NCBI RefSeq assembly: GCF_000688515.1
Contig: NZ_JHZK01000002.1
Coordinates: forward strand, 124,001-188,000
DNA from: Afifella pfennigii DSM 17143
GTDB lineage: Bacteria > Pseudomonadota > Alphaproteobacteria > Rhizobiales > Afifellaceae
Reading direction: 5' to 3'
DNA length: 64,000 nt
Shown: positions 33,777 through 42,729 of the stretch, piece by piece
Layout of the letters: each line of letters begins with the position of its first letter
Numbering within the stretch: the stretch's first letter is position 1
Made by a program: the position numbers and the translations under genes
Notes under the pieces: generated by a model
Told to the model about the DNA's origin: nothing
What the model saw: only the letters and a program-made list of their open reading frames with translations
Database searches by the model: none

Positions 33777-34583
33777 TCAGGCTCCGCGGCGGAAGGGATA
33801 AAGGAGCGACCAGAAGAGCCGCGAGGGCGCCGCGTCCTGATGCGCCGCGATGCCGAGCTTCATGGCGATATGTCCGCCCTCCGGATCCTCGGTGTAGACG
33901 CGAAACAGCCGATCCCAGAAGGACAAGTTGAAGCCGTAATTGGAATCGGTCTCGCGCCGCTGGATGGAATGGTGGATGCGATGCATGTCGGGCGTCACGA
34001 TGACCCAGCGCAGCGCACGGTCCACCCGCTCCGGCAGGCGGATGTTGGAGTGGTTGAACATCGCCGCCCCATTGAGGACGATCTCGAAGACAAGCACGGC
34101 CAGAACCGGCGCCCCGAGAAGCACGACGAGCCACGCCTTCAGCACCATGGAGATGAGGATTTCGATCGGATGAAAGCGCAGCGCCGTCGTCACGTCGACG
34201 TCGACATCGGCGTGATGCACCCGGTGGACGCGCCACAGGAAGGGGATCTTGTGGAAGGCGACATGCTCCGCCCAGACCGTGAGGTCGAGCAGGAGGAAGG
34301 CGATGATGCCGGCAAGCAGCGGCGCCATGCCGATTTCTCTGAACAGGCCGAAGCCCTGCGCCTCCGCGTAAAGCGCCGCGCCCACCGCCGCCATCGGGAA
34401 GATGACGCGAAGGCTCACCACGTCAATGACGAGGATGGCGAGATTGGTCGCCCAGCGCCGGCCCTTGAGCGGATGCGCGTCGCGCCGCGGCGCGGCGAGT
34501 TCGAAGGCGGCCATCGCCCCGAAGATGCCTAGGAAGGCAAGAAGCCGGATCCCGGCCTCGGTGAACAGAAAACCGAAGCTCAT
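33777..34583 (-). CDS. Sterol desaturase / fatty acid hydroxylase family membrane protein
   Basis: A 268-residue membrane-bound di-iron oxygenase with the family histidine boxes HVAFH, HRVHH, NHSN and MHRIHH. About four to five hydrophobic segments surround them. The substrate (hopanoid, carotenoid, fatty acid or lipid) cannot be read from sequence. It lies 30 bp after the TerB-like gene and immediately before the GNAT gene, all on the minus strand. Confidence 0.88.
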   Translation of the reverse strand: MSFGFLFTEAGIRLLAFLGIFGAMAAFELAAPRRDAHPLKGRRWATNLAILVIDVVSLRVIFPMAAVGAALYAEAQGFGLFREIGMAPLLAGIIAFLLLDLTVWAEHVAFHKIPFLWRVHRVHHADVDVDVTTALRFHPIEILISMVLKAWLVVLLGAPVLAVLVFEIVLNGAAMFNHSNIRLPERVDRALRWVIVTPDMHRIHHSIQRRETDSNYGFNLSFWDRLFRVYTEDPEGGHIAMKLGIAAHQDAAPSRLFWSLLYPFRRGA

Positions 34584-34613
34584 CGCCTCTCCCGCGCCGA
34601 GCTTTGGGCGCTC

Positions 34614-35024
34614 TCAGGCATTGCGATAACGCGCCGTCGCCGAGCGCTCCAGCGCCGCGGCGGTCAATTTGTCGATACCCAGCCGGTCGCGCAGAAGCTG
34701 CAGGAAGCGCAGCTCCTCCTGCGGCAGATTGCGGTCGGCGATGGCGACCTCCACGGCGAGCGCATAGAGCGTGTCGTGCAGGCGCTCCGGCACCGTGTCT
34801 TCCAGGAGCGACAGCATGTTCTCAAGCCCGTCTTCGCCGGCCAGGATCTCCGCCGCCACGCCGGAGACCTTCGGCAGCAGCGAGGTGTCGTAGCCTTCGA
34901 AGACCGGCAGGCTGTCGACCAGCTCGCCGATCGTCTGCAGCTCCGGATCGGCCATGTCGGCATCGGCGGCCGAGACCGTGATCATGGCATAGACGAGGGC
35001 GTCCTGGGTGGAGACGGACGGCAT
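34614..35024 (-). CDS. TerB-like (tellurite resistance TerB family) protein
   Basis: A 136-residue all-helical acidic protein with the TerB pattern: ALVYAMITVSAADADMADPE and LYALAVEVAIADRNLPQEEL, two acidic helix-turn segments (A-AD-x-DMAD and IADRNLP) that in the family coordinate metal. TerB domains are linked to membrane stress and metal responses, but most stand-alone copies have no proven function. Tellurite resistance should not be assumed. It heads a minus-strand group with the membrane oxygenase and GNAT genes. Confidence 0.8.
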   Translation of the reverse strand: MPSVSTQDALVYAMITVSAADADMADPELQTIGELVDSLPVFEGYDTSLLPKVSGVAAEILAGEDGLENMLSLLEDTVPERLHDTLYALAVEVAIADRNLPQEELRFLQLLRDRLGIDKLTAAALERSATARYRNA

Positions 35025-35212
35025 GGCGGGCTCCCATTCGATAGCCGGGTGAGGATCTGACGCTAGCTAGGTCCTTGAAGGACGCGCTGCAAGGCTGGGT
35101 AGCGCTTCTGTGGCTCGACCTTCCTCGCCGGCTGGGCTAGACCGCGCGGCACATAAGGCGCCGGCGGGCCGGTCCGTCGCCGCCGGCACGATCCGAAACG
35201 GGAAAGACGAAG

Positions 35213-36811
35213 ATGCACAACCTGCCGCAGGAATGGCTTGAGGCCGCCCGCGTCTCCAAGGCCTGGCCCTTTGAGGAAGCGCGCAAGCTGGTGGCGCGGG
35301 TGGAGAAAGAGGGCCCGCGGGAAATTCTCTTCGAGACCGGCTATGGCCCTTCCGGGCTGCCGCATATCGGCACCTTCGGCGAGGTGGCGCGCACCACCAT
35401 GGTGCGCCACGCCTTCCGCATCCTGACCAAGGACGAGGTGCCGACACGCCTCATCTGCTTCTCCGACGATATGGACGGGCTCAGGAAGGTGCCGGACAAC
35501 GTGCCCAACCAGGAGATGATGCGCGCCCATCTCGGCAAGCCCCTGACGCGCATTCCCGATCCCTTCGGTCACGAGCAGGGCACCTTCGGCGCCGCCAACA
35601 ATGCGCGCCTCAGAGCCTTTCTCGACCGCTTCGGCTTCGAGTACGAATTCGCCTCCGCGACGGAATATTATGCCAGCGGGCGTTTCGACGCGACGCTTTT
35701 GAAGATGCTCGCCGCCTATGATGAGGTGCGCGCCATCATGCTGCCGACCCTGGGCCCGGAGCGGCAGGCGACCTATTCGCCCTTTCTGCCGATCTGTCCG
35801 CGCACCGGCGTCGTCCTGCAGGTGCCGACCATCGCCCGCGATCCTGAAGCCGGCACCATCACCTATATCGACCCGGAGACCGGCGAGGAGGTGACGGTGC
35901 CCGTCACCGGCGGGCAGGTGAAGTGCCAGTGGAAGGCCGATTGGGCGCTGCGCTGGGCCGCGCTCAAGGTCGATTACGAGATGGCCGGCAAGGATCTCAT
36001 CGATTCGGTGCGCCTGGCCTCGCAGATCTGCAAAGCTCTCGGCGAGCGCCCGCCGGAAGGCTTCAACTACGAGCTCTTCCTCGATGAGAACGGCGAGAAG
36101 ATCTCCAAGTCGCGCGGCAACGGCCTCACCATCGAGGAATGGCTCACCTATGCCTCGCAGGAGAGCCTTGCCCTCTACATGTTCCAGAAGCCGCGCTCGG
36201 CCAAGCGCCTTTACTTCGACGTCATCCCCCGGGCGGTGGACGACTATTTCTCCCACCTCGCCTCCTATCGGGACCAGGCGCCGGAGCAGCAGATCGCCAA
36301 CCCGGTCTGGCACATCCATTCCGGCGAGCCGCCGGTCGTCGATATGCCGGTCTCCTTCGCCATGCTGCTCAACCTGGTCTCGGCCTCCAATTCGGAGGAT
36401 GCGCGGGTCTTGTGGGGCTTCATCTCGCGCTATGCGCCCGGCGCGACGGCGGAAAACCATCCCAAGCTCGACGAGCTGGTCGGCTACGCCATCCGCTACT
36501 ACCACGACTTCGTGCGGCCGAAGAAAAGCTTCCGCGTCCCGAGCGAGACGGAGCGGGCGGCGCTTTCCGACCTTGACGAAAGGCTTGCCGGCCTGCCGGA
36601 GGATGCCGATGGCGAGACCATCCAGAACGAGGTCTACGCGGTCGGCAAGGCGCACGATTTCGCTCAGCTGCGCGACTGGTTCCAGGGCCTCTACCAGGTG
36701 CTTCTCGGCCAGGATCAGGGCCCGCGCTTCGGCTCCTTCGTGGCGCTCTACGGCATCGCCGAGACGCGCCGGCTGATCGCCGAAGCGCTCGCCGGCAAGC
36801 TGGCGGCCTAG
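35213..36811 (+). CDS. lysS: Lysyl-tRNA synthetase, class I
   Basis: Charges tRNA-Lys. This is the class I (archaeal-type) enzyme, 532 residues, and not the class II enzyme of most bacteria. HIGH-type motif: [18 protein letters not shown]-type motif: [11 protein letters not shown]. Class I LysRS is typical of alphaproteobacteria. It stands alone with 188 bp upstream and a tRNA gene downstream. Confidence 0.95.
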   Translation: MHNLPQEWLEAARVSKAWPFEEARKLVARVEKEGPREILFETGYGPSGLPHIGTFGEVARTTMVRHAFRILTKDEVPTRLICFSDDMDGLRKVPDNVPNQEMMRAHLGKPLTRIPDPFGHEQGTFGAANNARLRAFLDRFGFEYEFASATEYYASGRFDATLLKMLAAYDEVRAIMLPTLGPERQATYSPFLPICPRTGVVLQVPTIARDPEAGTITYIDPETGEEVTVPVTGGQVKCQWKADWALRWAALKVDYEMAGKDLIDSVRLASQICKALGERPPEGFNYELFLDENGEKISKSRGNGLTIEEWLTYASQESLALYMFQKPRSAKRLYFDVIPRAVDDYFSHLASYRDQAPEQQIANPVWHIHSGEPPVVDMPVSFAMLLNLVSASNSEDARVLWGFISRYAPGATAENHPKLDELVGYAIRYYHDFVRPKKSFRVPSETERAALSDLDERLAGLPEDADGETIQNEVYAVGKAHDFAQLRDWFQGLYQVLLGQDQGPRFGSFVALYGIAETRRLIAEALAGKLAA

Positions 36812-36838
36812 CGGCGCGTTCCTCGCGGCATCGCGGTG

Positions 36839-36860
36839 GCAAGTCGGGCGCCCGACTTGC
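36839..36860. repeat. Perfect 22-bp palindrome downstream of lysS
   Basis: Two 11-bp arms (gcaagtcgggc and gcccgacttgc) abut with no spacer, 27 bp after the lysS stop. There is no T-run on either side, so it is a weak candidate for a classical terminator. It could act as an RNA 3'-end hairpin or a protein site. Confidence 0.5.
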
Positions 36861-36954
36861 GCCTGCCTGGCCCCCCGTCCGGCGCCCCGCCAGGCACCCG
36901 CCAGGCGAATGAAGCTTGACGGAAGCGGTGCGGCTCGCCAATTCTCTTTCCGGC

Positions 36955-37029
36955 GCGGGCGTAGTTCAGTGGTAGAACGTCAGCTTCCCAAGCTGAATGT
37001 CGTCGGTTCGATCCCGATCGCCCGCTCCA
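36955..37029 (+). tRNA. tRNA-Gly (anticodon CCC)
   Basis: Full cloverleaf: acceptor gcgggcg/cgcccgc, D stem gttc/gaac, anticodon stem tcagc/gctga with loop ttcccaa (anticodon ccc at 36987-36989), T stem gtcgg/ccgat with loop ttcgatc. Discriminator T and an encoded CCA end at 37029. It reads GGG codons. Confidence 0.96.
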
Positions 37030-37141
37030 CTTCCCCCTGAGGCGCCCCACACCGCAGGCTGCAAGCCGGCTCACGGCTTTGTGGCCATTGGTGCCTTGCC
37101 GGCGCCTTTGCGCCGCGCGCCCGCCGCGCCAGATAGGGCGC

Positions 37142-38098
37142 ATGCGCAGGAAACCGCTATTCGCCGCCTCTCCCTCGTCCTTTCTGCCGAGCCGCCGCGC
37201 GCTCCTTGTCGCCGGCGCGGTGATGGCGGCGGGGGCCTCCCTTCCCGGCTTTCCTCTCGCCGCCGGGGCGGCGCCCGGCACGCGCCGCATCCCCTCCAGC
37301 GGCGAGGCGGTCCCGGCGGTCGGGCTCGGCACCTGGATCACCTTCAATGTCGGCAACGATCCGTTGCTCCTGGAGCGCAGCGCCCGGGTGATGGAGGCCT
37401 TCTTCGCCGGCGGCGGGCGGGTGATCGATTCCTCGCCCATGTACGGTTCCTCCCAGGCAACGCTCGGCTACGGCTTCGACAGGCTCGGCCGGCCTGAGGG
37501 CCTGTTTGCCGCCGACAAGGTGTGGACCTCCTCGCAGCGGGAAGGGCCTGCCCAGATGGCGCGATCGCGCCGGGCGTGGAAGGTGCCGCGCTTTTCCCTG
37601 ATGCAGGTGCACAATCTGCGCGGCTGGGAGGCGCATCTGCCGATGCTGCTTGAGAAGAAGGCGGCCGGAGAGATCGGCTATGTCGGCATCACCACCTCCG
37701 AAGGCCGCCGCCATGGCCTCTTTGAGGAGATCATGGCCCGTGAGACGCTGGATGCCGTGCAGGTGACCTACAATCCTCTCGACCGGGAGGTGGAGGAGCG
37801 CATCCTGCCGCTCGCGGCCGAGCGCGGCACCGCCGTCATCGTCAACCGTCCCTTCCGCCAGGGGGCGCTGACGCGCCGGCTGGAGGGCGAGAAGCTGCCG
37901 GATTTCGCCGCCGAAATCGGCGCTTCAAGCTGGGCACAGCTAATCCTGAAATTCATTCTCGCCCATCCCGCCGTGACCGTCGTCATCCCGGCGACGACGC
38001 GCCCGGAGCATGCCAGCGAGAACATGGCCGCTTCCGGCGGTCCGCTCCCCGACGCGGCGATGCGCGAGCGCATCTCGGCCGCCATCGGCGGGCTCTGA
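37142..38098 (+). CDS. Aldo/keto reductase with an N-terminal export signal
   Basis: A 318-residue (alpha/beta)8 reductase. Residues ~18-40 (SRRALLVAGAVMAAGASLPG) look like a twin-arginine-type signal. The AKR tetrad is visible: Asp and Tyr in DSSPMYGSSQATLGYG, Lys in ADKVWTSS and His in LMQVHNL. The C-terminal KFILAHPAVTVVIPATTRPE is the cofactor-binding region. Chosen start is the ATG at 37142, because the upstream open frame runs into the tRNA spacer. The exported location is unusual for an NADPH-dependent family. The gene begins 112 bp after the tRNA. Confidence 0.85.
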   Translation: MRRKPLFAASPSSFLPSRRALLVAGAVMAAGASLPGFPLAAGAAPGTRRIPSSGEAVPAVGLGTWITFNVGNDPLLLERSARVMEAFFAGGGRVIDSSPMYGSSQATLGYGFDRLGRPEGLFAADKVWTSSQREGPAQMARSRRAWKVPRFSLMQVHNLRGWEAHLPMLLEKKAAGEIGYVGITTSEGRRHGLFEEIMARETLDAVQVTYNPLDREVEERILPLAAERGTAVIVNRPFRQGALTRRLEGEKLPDFAAEIGASSWAQLILKFILAHPAVTVVIPATTRPEHASENMAASGGPLPDAAMRERISAAIGGL

Positions 38099-38120
38099 TT
38101 TTCGGCCCGCGCTCGTGGGA

Positions 38121-38813
38121 ATGCCCGTCTTGGAAGGGTGGAGCTACCGGCCGGCCGACTTCCTGCTTTTCTCAGAGCGCGTCTACTGGCGGCTCTTTGA
38201 GCTGCAGGACGCCGCGCTCTGGCCCTTGCAGCTCGTGGCGCTCGCCGCCGGCGGAGCGGTGCTTCTTCTGGCGCTGCGGCAGCGGCGTGGCGCGGCGCCG
38301 GCCATTTTCCTCATCCTCGCCGCCGCCTGGCTCCTCGTCGCCGTCAGCTTCCTGTGGCAACGCTATCTGCCGGTCAATTGGGCGATCGCCTATGCGATCC
38401 CCTTCTTCCTCGCCGAGGCGGGGCTTCTTCTCGGTCTCCTCCTGGGACGAGGTGGTGCGCTGGCGGCACCTTGGAGCCCGCGCCTGCTCGCCGCCGCCGG
38501 GCTCCTTGCCTATGCCCTCCTGGCGCATCCCCTCTTGCCGCTCGTTGCCGCAAGGCCGCTGGCGAGCGCGGAGCTCTTCGCGCTCGCGCCGGACCCGACG
38601 GCGATCGTCACGCTTGCCGTCGGCGCCATGCTGGTGGAGCCGCGCTCGGCCTGGCTGATCATGCCCGTGCCGGCGCTCTGGTGCCTGGCGAGCTTCGCCA
38701 CGCTCCTCACGCTCGGCAGTTGGCAGGGGTGGATTGTCCTGGCGGCGCCGGTCCTGGCGCTTTCCGTGCGGCTCTTGCCGGCGGACGGGCCAAGCGGAAG
38801 AGTTCAGGCGTAG
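38121..38813 (+). CDS. DUF6064-like integral membrane protein
   Basis: A 230-residue protein with about six hydrophobic segments. The opening WSYRPADFLLFSERVYWRLF and the PVNWAIAYAIPFFLAE block resemble DUF6064 proteins. No catalytic motif is seen and function is unknown. The ATG at 38121 follows gtggga. It begins 22 bp after the aldo/keto reductase and overlaps the convergent glycosyltransferase by ten bases at the 3' end. Confidence 0.65.
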   Translation: MPVLEGWSYRPADFLLFSERVYWRLFELQDAALWPLQLVALAAGGAVLLLALRQRRGAAPAIFLILAAAWLLVAVSFLWQRYLPVNWAIAYAIPFFLAEAGLLLGLLLGRGGALAAPWSPRLLAAAGLLAYALLAHPLLPLVAARPLASAELFALAPDPTAIVTLAVGAMLVEPRSAWLIMPVPALWCLASFATLLTLGSWQGWIVLAAPVLALSVRLLPADGPSGRVQA

Positions 38814-40285
38814 CGCCCCTCCAGCGTCGAGGCGATGACGCGCAGCCAGCTGCGGATATGGGAAAAGACCAGAAAATCGGTGTGGACCCGGCGCTGGGCG
38901 TTGCTGCCGAAGGCCTCGCGCCGCTCCTGATCCTGCAACAGGTCGGTCAGGGCGAGCGCGATTTCGTGCGGGTCCTGCGGGTTCTTGATGAGGCAGCCGT
39001 CGAGATCGGGGCGGATCTGCTGGCGCAGCCCGGCGGCGGAGGAGCCGAGGATCGCCGCGTGCTTCCACATCGCCTCCGTGACGGTGAGGCCGAAGCCTTC
39101 CTGCAGCGAGTTCTGCACCACCACGTCGGAGCAGCGTTGCAGGGCGTTGACGAGAAGGGCGTTGTGACGCTTCGACGCCATCGGCAGGGAAATGACGGCG
39201 ATCGCCCGCTGCACATCGGGCGCAAGGCCGCAATAGGCGGCGCGTATCTCGTCCAGCGCCTCCAGCCCTTCCGGATCGTCGGTGACGGAAGCCGGGTCGG
39301 GCCCGGCGAGGACGAGACGGGCGAGCTCCAGCGGCCGGCGTCGCTCCGCCGGCCAGGCATCTCCGTCCTCCTTCAGCCGCTTCTTCATGGCGACGAAGGC
39401 CTGCATCAGCGGCAAATAGCCCTTCAGCCTGTCCCAGCGCGAGATCTGGGTGATGATGGGGCGAAACAGGAGCCCGAAATCCTCCGGCTCCGTCGCCGGT
39501 CCCCAGCTTCCGTCCGCCTGCAGACGCTCCGCAATCTGCGGATAGACCTCCGTCACGATCGGGCTGGAGGTGCGGATGAGGCCGCCATTGGCGAGGATGC
39601 CGACGATTTTACGTACCGACAGATCGCGGTTCTTGTCGCTCAAAGGGTCGATCGAAGGCCGGATGACGGTGGCCCGCCCGGCAAGGCAGCGCGGGATGTA
39701 TTCCGGCGCGGTGAACACCGAATGGTCGTAGGGCAGCGCCCATTCCTCCAGGAAGCTCCAGGCCGCGCGCGTCTCCTGCGTCTCGTCGTCGAGGCCGATA
39801 TGGCAGCGCCAGATGGCGGTGATGTCCATCTCCCGGCGCAGCATGGCGCCCGCGCCCATCGGCTGGGGGTCGTGCACGACGAGGACGTCGCCGGGGGAAA
39901 GATGCGCCTTCACGGCCGCGGCGACATCGCGGCTGACGCGCTCGTAAAGGCCCCGCTCGCCATTGCCGAGATCGCCGTCGCCATGGCCGTGGATGAGGTT
40001 GTGCAGGCGCTTCGTCAGGGTGAAGAAGGCGGGATCGTCCGCCTGCATGACCAGCCAGTTGGCGTCGATGCCCAGATCGCGCATCAGGCCGATAAGGCCG
40101 GGCAGGAGCTCGGCGACGCCGCCGCCCTGCGCGGTGCTGTTGATCATGAAGATGCGCCGTCCCTGCAGGCGCGGCATCAGCGTCTCCGCTTCCGCGCGCA
40201 GATCGCGCACGCCGCCGCCGAGATGCAGAATGCGCTCGTAATCGCCAAGGCTCGAATGATGCTGGGATTGGACGAGAAGTGCCAT
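38804..40285 (-). CDS. GT4 glycosyltransferase resembling trehalose synthase TreT
   Basis: A 493-residue GT-B glycosyltransferase. The N-terminal MINSTAQGGGVAELLPGLI and VVHDPQPMGAGAML, and the C-terminal NSLQEGFGLTVTEAMWK (E-x7-E type nucleotide-sugar motif), match the TreT group, which makes trehalose from a nucleotide-glucose donor and glucose. Whether this copy makes trehalose is inferred. With the TreS/GlgE operon in the same window, the host would have more than one trehalose enzyme. The next gene upstream on this strand is the transposon-split GT2. Confidence 0.78.
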   Translation of the reverse strand: MALLVQSQHHSSLGDYERILHLGGGVRDLRAEAETLMPRLQGRRIFMINSTAQGGGVAELLPGLIGLMRDLGIDANWLVMQADDPAFFTLTKRLHNLIHGHGDGDLGNGERGLYERVSRDVAAAVKAHLSPGDVLVVHDPQPMGAGAMLRREMDITAIWRCHIGLDDETQETRAAWSFLEEWALPYDHSVFTAPEYIPRCLAGRATVIRPSIDPLSDKNRDLSVRKIVGILANGGLIRTSSPIVTEVYPQIAERLQADGSWGPATEPEDFGLLFRPIITQISRWDRLKGYLPLMQAFVAMKKRLKEDGDAWPAERRRPLELARLVLAGPDPASVTDDPEGLEALDEIRAAYCGLAPDVQRAIAVISLPMASKRHNALLVNALQRCSDVVVQNSLQEGFGLTVTEAMWKHAAILGSSAAGLRQQIRPDLDGCLIKNPQDPHEIALALTDLLQDQERREAFGSNAQRRVHTDFLVFSHIRSWLRVIASTLEGRYA

Positions 40286-40463
40286 CTATGCCTTTCCGCG
40301 TTGTCGGGAGGCGTATCCAAGCACGCCGAATCGGAGAAGCTTGCCGTTTTTCAGCCTGATGCCACCCGAAGGAGGCCGAAAACGGGCCTGCGGGCGAACG
40401 GGCGACGAGACGTTCCGGCCGGCAGGGTCGATAGGCGATGGGTGAGCGCGGCCGGCGCGGTTC

Positions 40464-41199
40464 CTAGCATCGCTCTGCGCTTCCTCTCAATAGGCGCGAG
40501 GCATGCAGCAACGTCGCAAGGCTGCGGCGGCGCGCTGGCAAGGGTGGGCCGGCATGGCCTGACGGCGCGCGCGGGGCGGCGGGCGTGCGCCGCCGCCGCG
40601 ACAGGCCGTGATCGGTCTTCTCCCACAGGAAGGGCTGGCGCAGCAATTGCGCCAGAGCCTGCCAGCCGGCGAAGGACATCGCCAGCCAATAGAAGGGCAG
40701 GAGAACGATCAGTGGCGCAAGGTCGAGCCGGCCGATGGCAAGGAGGCCGCGCAGCGCCGTCACGCCGGATAGGAGGAGAAGCAACGCGCCGTTGAACAGG
40801 GCGAAGACGAGAAGCGTGCGCGCCACCAGGGTTTCCGGCGCAGGCACCCCGCCATGCACGAGAAAGAGGACGGCGAAGCCGAAAAGCACCAGCGGAAAGA
40901 TGAGCAGGCCCGCGACGCCGGTGCCGAGAATCGCCAGGACGCTGAGCTTGTCGGCCGGCTTCAGCGCCGGCACGTTCGCACCGGCGGGCCGAAACACGAC
41001 AAGGAGGGTCTGCATCCAGCCTTTCAGCCATCTGCGGCGCTGCGCCAGCCATTGCCGCCGGCTGATCGGCGCCTCCTCGAAGGTGCGCGATAAGATCGTC
41101 GCGGTGCGGTAGCCGAAGCGGGCGAGACGGATGCCGAGATCGGCGTCCTCCGTGACGTTGTAGGGATCCCAGGCGCCGACATCTTTGAGGACGCGCACG
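40464..41199 (-). pseudogene. C-terminal half of a family-2 glycosyltransferase split by a transposon
   Basis: This is codons ~432-676 of a membrane GT2 (cellulose-synthase-like fold). The segment TEDADLGIRLARFGYRT carries the TED catalytic motif and QRRRWLKGWMQT the Q-R-R-W motif. Four to five membrane segments follow. It is in frame with the N-terminal half at 45589-46883 once the element and one 8-bp duplicate are removed. In the present arrangement it would need a new start (a GTG at 41198) and lacks the UDP-sugar DxD region, so the enzyme is almost certainly inactive. Confidence 0.9.
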
Positions 41200-41207
41200 G
41201 GAAAATG
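41200..41207. repeat. Target-site duplication, left copy
   Basis: ggaaaatg, identical to 45589-45596. It lies inside the glycosyltransferase gene directly outside the left terminal repeat. Eight bp is the length known for IS1595-family insertions. Confidence 0.92.
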
Positions 41208-41231
41208 CGGCCTTATGTATCAAGCGCACCA
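41208..41231 (+). repeat. Left terminal inverted repeat
   Basis: Begins cggccttatgtatcaagcg and ends cacca. Compared with the reverse complement of the right end it differs only at positions 8, 9, 13 and 17. Confidence 0.9.
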
Positions 41232-41314
41232 TCACCGGAGAAGCGCCAAAGCGCTGATTCCACTAGAATAGGAGAAGCAGCATGAACCGTATTGGATCAG
41301 GCGGCCCCCGGTAT

Positions 41315-41596
41315 TCAGCTTCCGGGCGAGAACCAGACGAAGTTGAGTTCGTCAATGTCAGGTTGGGGGTAGGTCGACACATAGGCAGCGGTCGAGGCGA
41401 TGACGCAAAGGCGATCGTTCGGGTCCATGACCCTGCGGATCGCGTCGTGGACAGCTTGCAGCGACATGTCGCTCTTGAGGTAAAAGAGTGAGAACTGGAA
41501 CTGATACCACGGCCCTAGCGCATCGATGGCCTGTCGTACGGCGTCGTAGTTCTGACCGGGCGACATGAGGTCATAAGCCACGAACTAATTTGCCAT
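41315..41596 (-). pseudogene. Small Cas2/SinR-like protein gene with an early in-frame stop
   Basis: From a well-placed ATG at 41596 (SD gggagg nine bases upstream) the frame reads Met-Ala-Asn-STOP-Phe-Val-Ala-Tyr-Asp-Leu. The TAG is at 41585-41587. After it the frame runs on for 88 codons: VAYDLMSPGQNYDAVRQAID ... DPNDRLCVIAST, a pattern like small stand-alone Cas2-fold (SinR-like) proteins. That family call is tentative. A TAC-to-TAG change would explain it, since a Tyr there would give MANYFVAYDL. Alternatively translation starts at a GTG at 41581 that lacks an SD. No CRISPR array or cas gene is nearby. Confidence 0.5.
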
Positions 41597-41639
41597 TGCG
41601 TGTCCTCCCTCTCGACTATTGTTGATGGGAGATTACACG

Positions 41640-42095
41640 ATGGACATAGCTCGACTAGCTACTACGCAGACATTCGAGCACACGATATCCGGCCTTCTCC
41701 GCAAGCGCGCCGACCTATTCAACGAGGCGGAGCGCATCCGCGACCGCCTTGCCGAAATCAAGAACGACATAGGCGCTATCGACCGCACCTTGAACGTGCT
41801 CGGCTACAGTGGCGATCTGGATGCACAGACGCCGCGACAGAAGCGGGAAGTGATCTTCGGCAGGGGAGAGCTATCGCGGGCCGTGCGCGGCGTTCTGCGG
41901 GACGCTGAACAACCGTTGACCAGCCGGCAGATCGCGCAAGAGATCGTCAGCCTGAGCGGCCACGACGCCAGAGATCGCCGCTACGTCTCCGATCTGACGA
42001 AGCGCGTGGGGAAGGCGCTGCGGAGCATGGAGAACGACGGCGGCGTAAAGCGGGCCACGGATCGACACGGCAACATCGTGTGGAGCAGATACTAA
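41640..42095 (+). CDS. Hypothetical protein with coiled coil and predicted winged helix
   Basis: A 151-residue passenger protein. Residues ~15-55 (LLRKRADLFNEAERIRDRLA and on) are helical with heptad spacing, like a coiled coil. Residues ~85-150 look like a winged helix (ELSRAVRGVLRDAEQPLTSR, then VGKALRSMENDGGVKRAT). The ATG at 41640 has SD gggaga and is preferred over an upstream TTG. It is divergent from the Cas2-like remnant with 43 bp between the two start codons. A DNA-binding role is an inference. Confidence 0.65.
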   Translation: MDIARLATTQTFEHTISGLLRKRADLFNEAERIRDRLAEIKNDIGAIDRTLNVLGYSGDLDAQTPRQKREVIFGRGELSRAVRGVLRDAEQPLTSRQIAQEIVSLSGHDARDRRYVSDLTKRVGKALRSMENDGGVKRATDRHGNIVWSRY

Positions 42096-42169
42096 AGCTC
42101 TTGGATATTTCCGTATTATTGAATGTCGATCTAACATATCGTACAAAAGCAATATTTGGGGGCGAAACA

Positions 42170-42349
42170 ATGTGCGATGCTCAGTGGGCGCCGCCGTTCA
42201 GCGCAGAAAATACGGCTGAAGAACTGTTTGCTTTATCGACCGCGGCCAGGAATGCCGGTTTTGGCTTCCTTGCCTACCTCTTGGAAATGGCCCGCTATGA
42301 GGCTCTGGAGATCAAGGCGCGGGATTGCGGCGACTGGGGCACGCTATGA
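42170..42349 (+). CDS. Small hypothetical protein (59 aa)
   Basis: Starts at an ATG with upstream gggggcg: MCDAQWAPPFSAENTAEELF, then a helix AYLLEMARYEALEIKARDCG. No family recognised. The leader before it (42096-42165) is AT-rich and could hold a promoter. It is followed by an inverted repeat at 42395-42431. Confidence 0.5.
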   Translation: MCDAQWAPPFSAENTAEELFALSTAARNAGFGFLAYLLEMARYEALEIKARDCGDWGTL

Positions 42350-42394
42350 CGGCGCAGCGCGGCCGACGAGTGCAGGATGATTCTGGATCGGCAC

Positions 42395-42431
42395 ATATTT
42401 TGTGGATGACATATCCGCGTCCACAATATAT
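42395..42431. repeat. AT-rich inverted repeat in the transposon
   Basis: Arms atatTttgtgga and tccacaaTatat are complementary at 11 of 12 positions with a 13-base spacer. It lies between two convergent passenger genes, so it could be a terminator hairpin or an operator. No T-run follows. Confidence 0.4.
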
Positions 42432-42485
42432 TGAATCAATAGCTGTTGACGAAGGCGCGGCGGGCCTGGCTGCCACGCTGACGAA

Positions 42486-42713
42486 TCAGCTAAAAAAAGC
42501 GTGCGTTGCGTTGCGGAATGCGACCGCGAGTCGAGCAAGAGGCCCCATCGCCGCAGGAACTCGTGCAACCAAGACGCCGTCGTATTCGGCCCAAGCAAGC
42601 GCTTTCAGCCTTGCCTTCGCCTCTTCGGCATCCTTGGCGACGATGTCTACGGTATAGGACCTGCCCTCGAAGCGGTAGCTGAACAGATGCGTGGCGTATT
42701 CTGAAACTGCCAT
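42486..42713 (-). CDS. Small hypothetical protein (75 aa)
   Basis: Begins MAVSEYATHLFSYRFEGRSY and continues DIVAKDAEEAKARLKALAWA, a short alpha/beta fold that ends in a basic helix (ARLAVAFRNATHAFF). No family recognised. Its ATG at 42713 is only 16 bp from the ATG of the divergent YegP-like gene, and the two share a self-complementary AGGA-NNN-TCCT that offers an SD on each strand. Confidence 0.5.
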   Translation of the reverse strand: MAVSEYATHLFSYRFEGRSYTVDIVAKDAEEAKARLKALAWAEYDGVLVARVPAAMGPLARLAVAFRNATHAFFS

Positions 42714-42729
42714 GAAAGGAGATTCCTGT

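Noticed and set aside
34614-35024. TerB-like gene as a tellurite resistance operon
   Set aside because: No terC, terD, terZ or terA partners are adjacent; a lone TerB domain does not establish resistance.
36955-37029. tRNA-Gly as an integration site for a genomic island
   Set aside because: No integrase and no repeated tRNA 3' end were seen nearby; flanking genes look like ordinary chromosome.
38354-40795. 813-codon plus-strand frame over the TreT-like gene
   Set aside because: Antisense to a clear GT4 enzyme and crossing two gene boundaries; no domain content.
41315-41596. Cas2-like remnant taken as evidence for CRISPR
   Set aside because: No direct-repeat array, Cas1 or effector gene is present; stand-alone Cas2-fold proteins occur outside CRISPR systems.
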